Shown: positions 38,335 through 46,517 of the stretch, piece by piece | Numbering within the stretch: position 1 is the stretch's first letter | Layout of the letters: each line of letters starts with the position of its first letter | Origin: Oleispirillum naphthae | Lineage (GTDB): Bacteria; Pseudomonadota; Alphaproteobacteria; Rhodospirillales; Rhodospirillaceae | Reading direction: 5' to 3' | Length of the DNA: 49,488 bases | Assembly (NCBI GenBank): GCA_027864655.1 | Contig: JAQAZG010000016.1 | Coordinates: 1 to 49,488 of the forward strand | Notes under the pieces: generated by a model | Databases searched by the model: none | The model's input: the letters and a program-made list of their open reading frames with translations, nothing else | Told to the model about the DNA's origin: nothing | Program-made: the position numbers and the translations under genes

Positions 38335-39339
38335 ATGCACGAGGAAGCCGCCGCCGCACCGGGGTTGCTGAAGCTGTTGGTGGTGTGGGTGACGACGCGC
38401 TGCCAGCTGCGCTGCCGCTATTGCTATATGGAGGGCGGCGAGGTTGCGGCGGAGGACCTGGACCCGCGGCTGTTTTCGCGGGTGGCGCAGACCGTGGGTT
38501 TCGCGCCGGGGGCGGAGGTGCAGATCGCGGGCGGCGAGCCCGGCCTGGTTCCCGAGGTGATGGCGGAGGTGGCGCGCCTCGCCCGCGGCCTGGGGGTGGC
38601 GCGGGTCAACGTGCAGACCAACGGGCTTTGCATCGGCGATCGCTTCCTCGATACGGTGCGGCGCTACCGCCTCGGCGTCGGGGTCAGTCTCGACGGGCCG
38701 CCCGCGGTCAACGACCGGGTGCGCGGCCGCAGCGGCGAGGTGTTCGCCGGTCTTGCGCGCCTGGAGGCGGCGGGGATTCCCTTCGGCGTCACCGCGGTGG
38801 TGTGCCGCGGCACCGTCGCCACCCTGCCGGACCTCGCCCTGCTGCTCGCCGGGTTTTCCCGGGCGCGCTCCATCGGCCTCGACGTGCTGCGTCCCGCCGG
38901 GCGCGCCGCGGAGGCCGACCTGCCCGCCGCGGCGGAGGTGGCCGCCGCCTATGCGGCGCTGGCCGACCGCCTGGACTGGGTCAACCGCCGCCGAAGCGCG
39001 CCGATTCGCCTGCGCGAGGCGGCGCTTGCCGCCTGCGGCGCGCGCGATGCCTTCTGCGCCGCGGAGGAGGGCAGCGGCGCGGCGCTCACCCCCGGCGGGC
39101 GGCTCTATGCCTGCGCCGGTCTGGTCGGCCTGGCCGAGCACGATTGCGGCACCGCCGATGCGCCCGACCTGGCGCGCCTGCGGCGCGGTCTGCACCCGCC
39201 GAAGGGCTGCGCCGCCTGCGCGCTGGGCGGTTGCGGCGGGCGCTGCCCGGCACGCGCCGTACTGTCGCCGCGCGCCGCCGCGCTCGATTGCGTGATGCGG
39301 CATGCCGCGGCGGTGCAGGCCGGTGTCATGGATTTATAA
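38335..39339 (+). CDS. Radical SAM/SPASM-domain protein, substrate unknown
   Basis: This 334-residue protein has the radical SAM cluster motif C-x3-C-x2-C at Cys23, Cys27 and Cys30 (TTRCQLRCRYCYMEGG), a GGEP motif for SAM (IAGGEPGL) and QTNG on the next strand. The C-terminal third has the SPASM arrangement: C-x13-G-x4-C (ending LYAC), then C-x2-C-x4-C-x3-C (Cys292, 295, 300, 304) and a last Cys319. Two auxiliary [4Fe-4S] clusters are therefore expected. SPASM enzymes mostly modify peptides or proteins (anSME, PqqE, sactisynthases). It lacks close similarity to a named family that I can recall. GGGAG precedes the ATG. It stands alone between a terminator and the next regulator. Confidence 0.88.
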   Translation: MHEEAAAAPGLLKLLVVWVTTRCQLRCRYCYMEGGEVAAEDLDPRLFSRVAQTVGFAPGAEVQIAGGEPGLVPEVMAEVARLARGLGVARVNVQTNGLCIGDRFLDTVRRYRLGVGVSLDGPPAVNDRVRGRSGEVFAGLARLEAAGIPFGVTAVVCRGTVATLPDLALLLAGFSRARSIGLDVLRPAGRAAEADLPAAAEVAAAYAALADRLDWVNRRRSAPIRLREAALAACGARDAFCAAEEGSGAALTPGGRLYACAGLVGLAEHDCGTADAPDLARLRRGLHPPKGCAACALGGCGGRCPARAVLSPRAAALDCVMRHAAAVQAGVMDL

Positions 39340-39420
39340 CAGTTCTAATCCATAGGTTGAATTGATCCCGCCGGGAATGACTCATCGATTGACGGGGCGG
39401 CGGCAATATGGAAAGCTCAC

Positions 39421-39431
39421 TTGTCTGATGA
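39421..39431. promoter_or_regulatory. Possible FCD/GntR operator upstream of the second gntR gene
   Basis: TTGTCTGATGA fits the FadR-subfamily pattern TNGTNNNACNA with one mismatch, and it sits about 95 bases before the regulator start. The inverted ACTCATC/GATGAGT pair around it adds slight support. A single weak match, so this is tentative. Confidence 0.25.
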
Positions 39432-39525
39432 GTGAATGAGTTATTGCAGGCGGCGCATCCGATGCGCCGGGACGTTCCATGCGGGGCCGCGCGGGGGCGG
39501 GACTCGCAGGAACCGGGGAGGGGCC

Positions 39526-40221
39526 GTGGGACCGATCAAGAAGGTCAGACTCTCCGAAAGCGTAGTGGACGCGATCAAACAGATGATCGTCGATGGCGGA
39601 TTCGCGCCGGGCGACAAATTCCATTCGGAAAACGAACTCACCTCCCAGCTCAAGGTCAGCCGTTCCTCGGTGCGCGAGGCGGTGCGCATCCTCGAGGTGG
39701 TCGGCCGGCTTTCGGTGAAGCACGGCAAGGGCATCTTCATCGCCGGCGCCGACGCCCACCCCTTCGAGGCCTTCGTCGATTGGCTGAAGAGCAACGACCA
39801 GTCGCTGCAGGAGCATTTCGAGGTGCGCCTGATCATCGAGCCGCAGACCGCCCGCCTCGCCGCGCTCAACGCCACGCCGGAAGAGGTCGCCCTGCTCGAT
39901 ACGGTGCATGCGGGCTTCGTGCACAATGCCGGGCTGGGCCTTTCGGCGGAGACCATCCGCTGCGACCGCGAGTTCCACAAACTCCTGGCCAAGGCCACCC
40001 ATAACAAAATTCTCTACGCGCTCACCAAGTCGATGACCACGGCGCTGCTCGACGGCTGGATCTCCAGCTTCCACACGCCGGGGCGCATGGGCAAGACGGT
40101 GTACGAGCACGGCCTGGTGCTCGCCGCGGTCAAGACCGGGGATGCGGATGCGGCCATGGAGCGGATGGCCGCCCACCTGCGCAACGCCATTCGGGACATC
40201 AAGGAATCGTCCATGCACTGA
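39526..40221 (+). CDS. GntR-family regulator, FadR/FCD subfamily
   Basis: This 231-residue regulator has an N-terminal winged helix (SVVDAIKQMIVDGGFAPGDKFHSENELTSQLKVSRSSVREAVRILEVVGRL) shown here only as motifs KVSRSSVREAV and VKHGKGIFI. The FCD domain has FEVRLIIEPQTARLAA, DREFHKLLAKATHN and EHGLVLAAVKTGDADAAMERMAAH, including the Asp and His metal ligands. The GTG start is chosen because GGGGAGGGG lies just upstream; the longer in-frame extension is arginine/glycine-rich and unlike the family. It is 26 bases upstream of the MBL hydrolase and TRAP genes in the same direction, and is their probable regulator. Confidence 0.87.
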   Translation: MGPIKKVRLSESVVDAIKQMIVDGGFAPGDKFHSENELTSQLKVSRSSVREAVRILEVVGRLSVKHGKGIFIAGADAHPFEAFVDWLKSNDQSLQEHFEVRLIIEPQTARLAALNATPEEVALLDTVHAGFVHNAGLGLSAETIRCDREFHKLLAKATHNKILYALTKSMTTALLDGWISSFHTPGRMGKTVYEHGLVLAAVKTGDADAAMERMAAHLRNAIRDIKESSMH

Positions 40222-40247
40222 CGATTCCCAACCGCCACGGAGAGACC

Positions 40248-41075
40248 ATGCTGCAGATCACCACCCTCGTCGAGAATTCCCCTGGAGAGCACAAGGGGCT
40301 CGTGCACGAGCATGGCCTGTGCTTCCACATCGAGAAGGACGGCGAATCCCTGCTCTTCGACGTCGGGCAGAGCGACGCCGCAGTGCGCAATGCGGCGATG
40401 CTGCGCATCGACCTTTCCCGTGTCCGCCGCATCGTGCTGAGCCACGGCCACTACGACCACTCCGGCGGCCTGCGGGCCCTGGCGGCGGTGATTCCGCGCC
40501 TTCGCCTGTTCACCGGCGCGGGGTTCTTCGACGACAAGTACGGCGACGTGGGCGCCGCCTACGAGTTCCTCGGCAACGATTTCGACGCCGCCTGGCTCGT
40601 CGAGGCGGGCATCGCCCACACCACCCTCGATGCGCCGGTCGCCGAGATCGTGCCCGGCGTCTTCGCGCTCACCGATTTCCCCCGCGTCCATGGCGACGAG
40701 GTGGTCAATCCCCGCTTCAAGGTGCGGGTGGGGGGCGCCTTCGTCCCCGATGCCTTCTCCGACGAGGTGATGCTCGCCGTGGACACCCCCGAGGGGCTGG
40801 TCGCCCTGCTGGGGTGTTCGCATCCGGGGGTGAAGAACATGCTGGACGCGGCGGCCCAGCGGCTGGACCGCCCGATCCATGCGGTGATCGGGGGCACGCA
40901 CCTCGTCGAGGCTTCTCCCGAAAGCCTCGCCCTGACGGTCGAATACCTTCGGCAGAAGGACATTCGCGTCATCGGGGTCTCCCACTGTACCGGGGCCGTC
41001 GCCATGGGCAGCCTCGCTGTCTTCGGCGACAGGTACTACCACAACAGGACTGGAACCGCCCTCATCCTCGACTAG
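40248..41075 (+). CDS. MBL-fold metallo-hydrolase (dihydropterin-aminobenzene-phosphate-synthase-like group)
   Basis: This 275-residue metallo-beta-lactamase-fold protein has SHGHYDHSGG (His66, His68, Asp70, His71), LLGCSHPGVKNML and IGGTHLVEA as later metal-ligand motifs. The N-terminus TTLVENSPGEHKGLVHEHG followed by LLFDVGQS matches the group of metal-dependent hydrolases named after the archaeal methanopterin-related enzyme. Members of this group occur widely in bacteria without methanopterin, so the name should not be taken literally. It sits between the regulator and the TRAP genes, so a hydrolytic step on the imported acid is possible. GGAGA precedes the ATG. Confidence 0.85.
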   Translation: MLQITTLVENSPGEHKGLVHEHGLCFHIEKDGESLLFDVGQSDAAVRNAAMLRIDLSRVRRIVLSHGHYDHSGGLRALAAVIPRLRLFTGAGFFDDKYGDVGAAYEFLGNDFDAAWLVEAGIAHTTLDAPVAEIVPGVFALTDFPRVHGDEVVNPRFKVRVGGAFVPDAFSDEVMLAVDTPEGLVALLGCSHPGVKNMLDAAAQRLDRPIHAVIGGTHLVEASPESLALTVEYLRQKDIRVIGVSHCTGAVAMGSLAVFGDRYYHNRTGTALILD

Positions 41076-41154
41076 GGCGGAAAGGCGCGTACTCGCCCGG
41101 GGGTTCCCTTCCCAGGCGGAGAAAACACGTAAAACAGCCACAGGAGGGTTGCAA

Positions 41155-42201
41155 ATGCTGAGGAAGACGTCTTTAGGCTTCATCGCCTTGTCGCTTGCGG
41201 CGATGCTGACCGTGCCGTTCGCCGCCCCGGCGAACGCCGCCGACAAACCCATCATCTGGAGGTCTTCGGGGCACGGCCCGGCGTCCGACCCGTCGCAGAT
41301 CTATCACGACAAGCTGTGCAACGCGATCACCAAGGCCTCCGGCGGCCGTCTGGTGGTCAAGCCCTTCGTCGGCGGCTCCATCGTGCCCGCCTACAAGGAA
41401 CTGGACGCGGTCGATCAGAACGTCCTGCAAATGGCCTACACCTGCCCGATGTACAACCTCGACAAGTGGTCGGCCGCGGGCCTGATCAGCTCGCGCCCCG
41501 GCGCGCTGGCGGGTGAGGCGATGCGCACCTGGTTCGACTTCGGCGGCGGCGCCGACCTGATGAACAAGATGATGGAAGGCTACAACGTCATGACCTTCCC
41601 GGGCGCGCTTTCGCCGCTGCCGCAGGAAGTGTTCTTCCATTCCAAGGTCAAGCTGAACAGCCTCGCCGACATCAAGGGGCTGAAGGCCCGCTGCATGGGC
41701 GACGGCGGCGAGATCCTGAAGCACATGGGCGCCGCCACCGTGATCATCCCCGGCGGCGAGCTCTACGAGGCGATGCAGCGCGGCACCATCGACGCCTTCG
41801 AATACTCCACCATGGCGTCGAACTGGAACATGCACTTCAACGAAGTGGCGAAGTACGTCTATGTCTCTCCGGCCCGCGCGCCGTCCGATCCGCAGGTGTT
41901 CTTCGTCAGCAAGAAGGCCTGGGAAAAGCTGCCGGAGGACCTGAAGGAAATCGTCCAGGCCGAGGTCTCCAAGATCACCCAGGAGCAGCATGAGTACCTG
42001 GTCGCCGAATCGATCAAGGCGATGGACAAGTTCCGCGCCGCGGGCAACGAGGTTCTGCATGTGCCGAAGGACATCGAGGATGCCCTGATGGCCGAGGCGG
42101 ACAAGTTCTATGCGCAGAAGTCCAAGACCGAGAAGCCGATCTTCGGCGAGATCTACAACTCGATGAAGGCCTTCGGCGTGGCGTACAACGCCTCCAAGTA
42201 A
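41155..42201 (+). CDS. dctP: TRAP transporter solute-binding protein (DctP family)
   Basis: Periplasmic receptor of 348 residues. The signal peptide spans about residues 1-25 (hydrophobic GFIALSLAAMLTVPFAAPANA, cut after ANA). The mature protein shows the DctP pattern, including the conserved region ADIKGLKARCMGDGGEILKHMGA, where the Arg usually binds the ligand carboxylate, and ELYEAMQRGTIDAFEYSTM. The ATG is preceded by AGGAGGG at six bases; an in-frame TTG two codons earlier is less likely. The ligand is presumably an organic acid. Downstream aromatic-acid genes make an aromatic or dicarboxylic acid plausible, but they lie in a separate transcription unit. Confidence 0.93.
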   Translation: MLRKTSLGFIALSLAAMLTVPFAAPANAADKPIIWRSSGHGPASDPSQIYHDKLCNAITKASGGRLVVKPFVGGSIVPAYKELDAVDQNVLQMAYTCPMYNLDKWSAAGLISSRPGALAGEAMRTWFDFGGGADLMNKMMEGYNVMTFPGALSPLPQEVFFHSKVKLNSLADIKGLKARCMGDGGEILKHMGAATVIIPGGELYEAMQRGTIDAFEYSTMASNWNMHFNEVAKYVYVSPARAPSDPQVFFVSKKAWEKLPEDLKEIVQAEVSKITQEQHEYLVAESIKAMDKFRAAGNEVLHVPKDIEDALMAEADKFYAQKSKTEKPIFGEIYNSMKAFGVAYNASK

Positions 42202-42252
42202 CGTTGTGCATTAAGAAACGGGTATAGCGCTTGGAACGGCAAGGAGAAAGGC

Positions 42253-42771
42253 ATGTCCGTAATACTGAAACTGCCAAGATACATAGACCGCCTCAGCGAA
42301 GGCGCGGGAGCTTTGGGAAAATGGTTTGCCTTTCTTCTTGTCCTTATCGGCACGTATGAAACCGTGGCGCGGCATTTCTTCGATGCTCCGACGATCTGGT
42401 CCTACGATGCGCTGTGCATGTCGGGCGGCGTGGTCTACCTGCTCGGTGCGTCGTATACCCACCTCAAGGATTCCCACACCCGGGTGGACATCCTCTACAG
42501 CCATCTCTCCCCCAGGCGGAAGGCGGCCTTCGACGTCGTCTGCTCGCTGATCTTCTTCTTCCCGCTGATGGGAGTGATGTTCGACAAGGCGGTCTACTGG
42601 GCGGTGCGCGCCTGGCGGATCAAGGAGGTGATGTTCAACAGCTTCTGGTACCCGCCGGCGGCGCCCTACCGCACCCTCTTCGCGATCGGCCTGTTCCTGC
42701 TGCTGCTGCAGGGGCTGGCGAAGCTGATCCGAGACGTCTACTTCTTGGCAAAGGGGGAAAACCTTGATTGA
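42253..42771 (+). CDS. dctQ: TRAP transporter small permease (DctQ family)
   Basis: This 172-residue membrane protein has four predicted transmembrane helices (KWFAFLLVLIGTYETVARHF; YDALCMSGGVVYLLGASY; VVCSLIFFFPLMGVMFDKAVY; TLFAIGLFLLLLQGLAKLI), as typical for DctQ. The motif SHTRVDILYSHLSPRRKA between helices two and three is family-like. AAGGAG lies before the ATG. It overlaps the DctM gene by eight bases. Confidence 0.9.
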   Translation: MSVILKLPRYIDRLSEGAGALGKWFAFLLVLIGTYETVARHFFDAPTIWSYDALCMSGGVVYLLGASYTHLKDSHTRVDILYSHLSPRRKAAFDVVCSLIFFFPLMGVMFDKAVYWAVRAWRIKEVMFNSFWYPPAAPYRTLFAIGLFLLLLQGLAKLIRDVYFLAKGENLD

Positions 42772-44110
42772 TTTCAGCCCGGAAACCGTAGCCGTCCTGA
42801 TGCTCGGCGGCGTCTTCGTCCTGGTGCTCACCGGCTTTCCCATCGCCTTCGTGATCGGCAGCGTCGCCTTTTTCGTCGGTATCGTGGAGTTCGGCCCCCA
42901 CACCACGTTCCACATTCTCTACGAGCGGTTCTACGACCTGTCGCTCAACTATCCCTATCTCGCGGTGCCTCTGTTCACCTTCATGGGGGTGGTGCTGCAA
43001 CACTCGGGAATCACCCGTGACCTCTACCAGAGCCTCTACGAGGCGCTGGGGCGGCTCAAGGGCGGCCTGCTGCTGGTGACCATCATCTTCGGCACCATTC
43101 TCGCCGCCTGCCTCGGCGTGATCGCCGCCTCGGTGACGATTCTCTCGCTCATCGCGCTCGGCCCGATGATCCAGCGCGGCTACGACAAGTCGCTGGCCGC
43201 GGGCACCATCGTCGCCACCGGCACGCTGGGCATCCTGATTCCGCCCAGCATCATGCTGGTGGTCTACGGGCCGCAGGCGGGCATCTCGATCGGCCAGATG
43301 TTCATGGGCGCGGTGTTCCCCGGCCTGATCCTGTCGGGGCTCTACATCACCTACGTGGTGGTGCGCTGCCGCCTCAACCCGGCGCTCGGGCCGTCCATTC
43401 CGGCGGACCAGATCACGCCGTTCAGCCTCGGCAAGCTGCTCGGCCTGCTCAAGTCGCTGGTGCCGCCGATCGCGCTGATGGCGGCGGTGCTGGGCACCAT
43501 CTTCGCGGGCATCGCGCCGCCCACCGAGGCGGCGGCGGTGGGCTGCTTCGCCTCCATCCTGCTCGCGGTGTTCTATCGCAAGTTCAGCTGGGGGCTGATC
43601 AAGCACGCTTCCATCGAGACCCTGCGCGTCAGTTCGTTCGTGGTGCTGATCGCGGCGCTCTGCTACGCCTTCGTCGGCATCTTCATGAACTCCGGCTCCG
43701 GCGACGTGGTGGCGGAGATGATCATGTCGGTGCCGGGCGGCCGCTGGGCCTCGTTCTTCATGATCATGCTGATCGTGTTCATGCTCGGGCTGTTCATCGA
43801 GTGGATCGGCATCGTCTTCATCATCGTGCCGATCTTCACGCCGATCCTCAGCGACCTCGGGTTCAATCCTCTGTGGGCGGGCATGATGATCTGCATCAAC
43901 CTGCAGATGGCCTTCCAGACGCCGCCGATGGCGATGTCGATCTTCGTGCTCAAGGGCACCGCGCCGAAGGAACTGGGCCTGACCATGGCGGAGATCATCC
44001 GCGGCGTCGTTCCCTTCGTCTGCATCATCATGTTCACCCTGCTGCTGTGCACCATCTTCCCGGAGATCATCACCTGGCTGCCGGAGAAGATGATCGGTCC
44101 GTCGGTCTAG
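42764..44110 (+). CDS. dctM: TRAP transporter large permease (DctM family)
   Basis: This 448-residue integral membrane protein with about twelve helices starts with VLMLGGVFVLVLTGFPIAFVIG, a standard DctM N-terminus. It contains the GVIAASVTILSLIALGPM and TGTLGILIPPSIMLVVYG motifs that line the substrate and sodium sites, and the corresponding second-repeat motif NLQMAFQTPPMAMSIFVLKG. The start is a TTG overlapping the dctQ stop, with AAGGGGG upstream; no ATG lies near. A strong stem-loop follows the stop. Confidence 0.92.
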   Translation: MIDFSPETVAVLMLGGVFVLVLTGFPIAFVIGSVAFFVGIVEFGPHTTFHILYERFYDLSLNYPYLAVPLFTFMGVVLQHSGITRDLYQSLYEALGRLKGGLLLVTIIFGTILAACLGVIAASVTILSLIALGPMIQRGYDKSLAAGTIVATGTLGILIPPSIMLVVYGPQAGISIGQMFMGAVFPGLILSGLYITYVVVRCRLNPALGPSIPADQITPFSLGKLLGLLKSLVPPIALMAAVLGTIFAGIAPPTEAAAVGCFASILLAVFYRKFSWGLIKHASIETLRVSSFVVLIAALCYAFVGIFMNSGSGDVVAEMIMSVPGGRWASFFMIMLIVFMLGLFIEWIGIVFIIVPIFTPILSDLGFNPLWAGMMICINLQMAFQTPPMAMSIFVLKGTAPKELGLTMAEIIRGVVPFVCIIMFTLLLCTIFPEIITWLPEKMIGPSV

Positions 44111-44139
44111 ACCGACGTCGGATACAAGGGGGGGGGAAG

Positions 44140-44172
44140 CCGCCGCTGCGCCTTCGGGTGCGGCGGCGGTTT
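44140..44172 (+). terminator. Probable terminator hairpin after the TRAP operon
   Basis: CCGCCGCTGCGCC and GGTGCGGCGGCGG form a 13-bp stem with two G-U wobbles closed by a TTCG tetraloop, followed by only three T. Stability is high but the T run is short. Confidence 0.6.
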
Positions 44173-44285
44173 CGCGTTTCGGGGCCGTTCGCCCGTGTGC
44201 GGACGGCAGGGCGAGTCGAACGGAGTCGCATCCTGAAAAACGCGGCGGCGCGGCGGCGGCGCGGCGCAGCGCCGCGTCCCCCAGT

Positions 44286-44300
44286 GTGCGCTATGCGAAC
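44286..44300. promoter_or_regulatory. PcaR-type IclR operator 1 upstream of pcaF
   Basis: Read on the minus strand this is GTTCGCATAGCGCAC, which matches 11 of 15 bases of the Pseudomonas PcaR site GTTCGATAATCGCAC. A second copy lies 118 bp downstream and a third in front of the IclR gene itself. Confidence 0.6.
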
Positions 44301-44403
44301 CTAATTTCCGCAATACGTTTACGGATATGTGGCGGATCAGGGACTTACCACCCGTATGGGGAGGTCTCCAGATTCGGGGCGCGCATCTGGATGGGCCAAA
44401 TAC

Positions 44404-44418
44404 GTTCGCATAAAGAAC
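44404..44418. promoter_or_regulatory. PcaR-type IclR operator 2 upstream of pcaF
   Basis: GTTCGCATAAAGAAC shares GTTCGCATA with operator 1 and ends 26 bases before the -35 of the pcaF promoter. That places it where an IclR activator would bind. Confidence 0.6.
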
Positions 44419-44444
44419 AAAAATTTGATAAACGCACAAATCTA

Positions 44445-44472
44445 TTGACGGTTTATCCATCCGCCACATACT
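44445..44472 (+). promoter_or_regulatory. pcaF promoter
   Basis: TTGACG (44445-44450), 16 bases, CATACT (44467-44472). Hexamers and spacer are identical to the first cobN promoter module, supporting both calls. The leader to the pcaF ATG is about 90 bases. Confidence 0.55.
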
Positions 44473-44567
44473 GAACACGATCCGCCGCACCAGATATGCC
44501 GCATTAGGATGCGCGCATTTCATGTAAAGAAGCGGCAGAAACACCAAATAAGAGAACAGGTGTTCAT

Positions 44568-45773
44568 ATGAAAGAGGCCTTCATTTGCGATTATATCCGC
44601 ACGCCTGTCGGTAGATTCGGCGGTGTTCTTGCCGGTGTCAGGGCGGATGATCTTGCTGCCGTTCCGATTAAGGCGCTATCTGAGCGTTATACTTCGTTGG
44701 ACTGGTCCTGTCTCGACGATGTTTTCATGGGCTGCGCCAATCAGTCCGGCGAAGACAACCGCAACGTGGCGCGCATGGGGCTTCTGCTCGCGGGCCTACC
44801 CAGCAGTGTGCCCGGCACCACGATCAACCGCCTGTGCGGTTCGGGCATGGATGCCATCGGTTCCGCCGCCCGCGCGATCGCCTGCGGCGAAATGGAACTG
44901 GCGATTGCTGGCGGCGTGGAATCGATGACCCGCGCGCCCTTCGTCATGGCGAAGCCGGAAAAGGCGTTCGCCCGCAGCGCCAGGCTCGAGGACACCACCA
45001 TCGGCTGGCGCCTGATCAATCCGAAGATGAAAGAGATGTACGGCGTCGATCCGCTGATCGAGACCGCCGAGAACGTCGCCGACGAATACAAGATCAACCG
45101 CGAGGACCAGGATGCCTTCGCGCTGCGCAGCCAGCAGCGCGCCGCCGCGGCGATGGCCTCGGGCTTCCTCGCCGAGGAGATCACCCCGGTGCTGGTGCCG
45201 CAGGGCAGGAAGGGCACGGCGACCGTGACCGAGGACGAGCATCCGCGCCCCGAGACCACCCTGGAGATTCTCTCCGCGCTGAAGCCGGTGGTGCGCGCGA
45301 ACGGCACGGTGACCGCGGGCAACTCTTCGGGCGTCAACGACGGCGCTGCGGCGCTGCTCATCGCCTCGGAAGCCGCGGTGAAGGCGCACGGCCTGAAGCC
45401 GAAGGCGCGCATCGTCGGCATGGCGACGGCGGGCGTGCCGCCGCGGGTCATGGGTATCGGCCCGATCTATTCGACCCGCAAGCTTCTGGCGCGCCTGGGC
45501 CGCAAGATCGAGGACTTCGACATGATCGAGCTCAACGAGGCGTTCGCCAGCCAGTCGCTCGCCACCCTGCGCGAACTCGGCCTGCCGGACGACGCGGCGC
45601 ACGTCAATCCGCACGGCGGGGCGATCGCGCTGGGCCATCCGCTCGGCATGTCGGGCGCGCGCCTGGTGCTGACCCTGGTGCACGCGCTGGAGAAGAGCGG
45701 CAAGACCCGCGGTCTCGCGGCGATGTGCATCGGCGTCGGGCAGGGCGTGTCCCTGTCCGTGGAGATGGTCTGA
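44568..45773 (+). CDS. pcaF: 3-oxoadipyl-CoA thiolase
   Basis: This 401-residue thiolase cleaves beta-ketoadipyl-CoA to succinyl-CoA and acetyl-CoA. Catalytic residues are Cys90 ([10 protein letters not shown]), His357 ([13 protein letters not shown]) and Cys387 ([10 protein letters not shown]). The segments [37 protein letters not shown] and [20 protein letters not shown] are characteristic of PcaF rather than acetoacetyl-CoA thiolase. It is followed after 33 bases by the pcaI/pcaJ CoA-transferase genes, completing the lower beta-ketoadipate pathway. AGGTG precedes the ATG. IclR-type operators and a promoter are visible upstream. Confidence 0.94.
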   Translation: MKEAFICDYIRTPVGRFGGVLAGVRADDLAAVPIKALSERYTSLDWSCLDDVFMGCANQSGEDNRNVARMGLLLAGLPSSVPGTTINRLCGSGMDAIGSAARAIACGEMELAIAGGVESMTRAPFVMAKPEKAFARSARLEDTTIGWRLINPKMKEMYGVDPLIETAENVADEYKINREDQDAFALRSQQRAAAAMASGFLAEEITPVLVPQGRKGTATVTEDEHPRPETTLEILSALKPVVRANGTVTAGNSSGVNDGAAALLIASEAAVKAHGLKPKARIVGMATAGVPPRVMGIGPIYSTRKLLARLGRKIEDFDMIELNEAFASQSLATLRELGLPDDAAHVNPHGGAIALGHPLGMSGARLVLTLVHALEKSGKTRGLAAMCIGVGQGVSLSVEMV

Positions 45774-45806
45774 AGCCGCTAAGGCAAGCTGCTGGGAGGA
45801 AGTCCA

Positions 45807-46517
45807 ATGATCGACAAGCAAGTCAGGAGCCCCGCCGAAGCGGTCGCCGACATCGCGGACGGCTCGACCGTCCTGATCGGCGGGTTCGGCGAGGCCGGAA
45901 GTCCGATCGAGCTGATCCATGCGCTGATCGACCACGGCGCGAAGGATCTCACCGTGATCAGCAACAACACCGGCAACGGCCGCGTCGGCCTCGCCGCGCT
46001 GATCGCCGCGGGCCAGGTGCGCAAGATGGTGTGCTCCTATCCGCGCTCCTCGAACTCCAAGGTGTTCCCCGAGCTCTACCGCGCGGGAAAGATCGAACTG
46101 GAGCTGGTGCCGCAGGGCACGCTGGCGGAGCGCATCCGCGCCGGCGGCGCGGGCGTTCCCGCCTTCTACACCCCCACCACGGTGGGCACGGTGCTGGCGG
46201 AAGGCAAGGAGCACAAGGTCTTCGAAGGCCGCGAATACGTGATGGAGCGGGGCATCAAGGCCGATTACGCCTTGGTCAAGGCGGAGCTGGGCGACCGCTT
46301 CGGCAACCTCACCTACAACAAGGCGGCCCGCAACTTCGGCCCGATCATGTGCTCCGCGGCGCGGGTTGCGATCGTGCAGGTGACCCGCTTCGTGGAGCCG
46401 GGCGGCATCGACCCCGAGGCGGTGGTGACGCCGGGCATCTTCGTGTCCCGGGTGGTCGAGGTGCCGAACGCGGCCCATGAGTCCGTCCTCGTCGCGCAGG
46501 GAGTAACCTATCCATGA
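45807..46517 (+). CDS. pcaI: 3-oxoadipate CoA-transferase subunit A
   Basis: This 236-residue alpha subunit of the class I CoA-transferase moves CoA from succinyl-CoA to 3-oxoadipate. The glycine loop GGFGEAGSP, the SNNTGNGRVGLAALI segment and CSYPRSSNSKVFPELYRAGKIELELVPQGTLAERIRAGGAG (described by its ends here) are typical of PcaI. GGAGG precedes the ATG. Its stop overlaps the pcaJ start as ATGA. Acetoacetate CoA-transferase is the alternative, but pcaF, pcaR and maleylacetate reductase neighbours argue for 3-oxoadipate. Confidence 0.9.
   Translation: MIDKQVRSPAEAVADIADGSTVLIGGFGEAGSPIELIHALIDHGAKDLTVISNNTGNGRVGLAALIAAGQVRKMVCSYPRSSNSKVFPELYRAGKIELELVPQGTLAERIRAGGAGVPAFYTPTTVGTVLAEGKEHKVFEGREYVMERGIKADYALVKAELGDRFGNLTYNKAARNFGPIMCSAARVAIVQVTRFVEPGGIDPEAVVTPGIFVSRVVEVPNAAHESVLVAQGVTYP

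Noticed and set aside
39377-39439. A 20-codon ORF (begins MTHRLTGRRQ) after the radical SAM gene, considered as a second precursor peptide
   Set aside because: Very short, weak RBS, and it overlaps a possible GntR operator; no evidence beyond an ATG and a stop.
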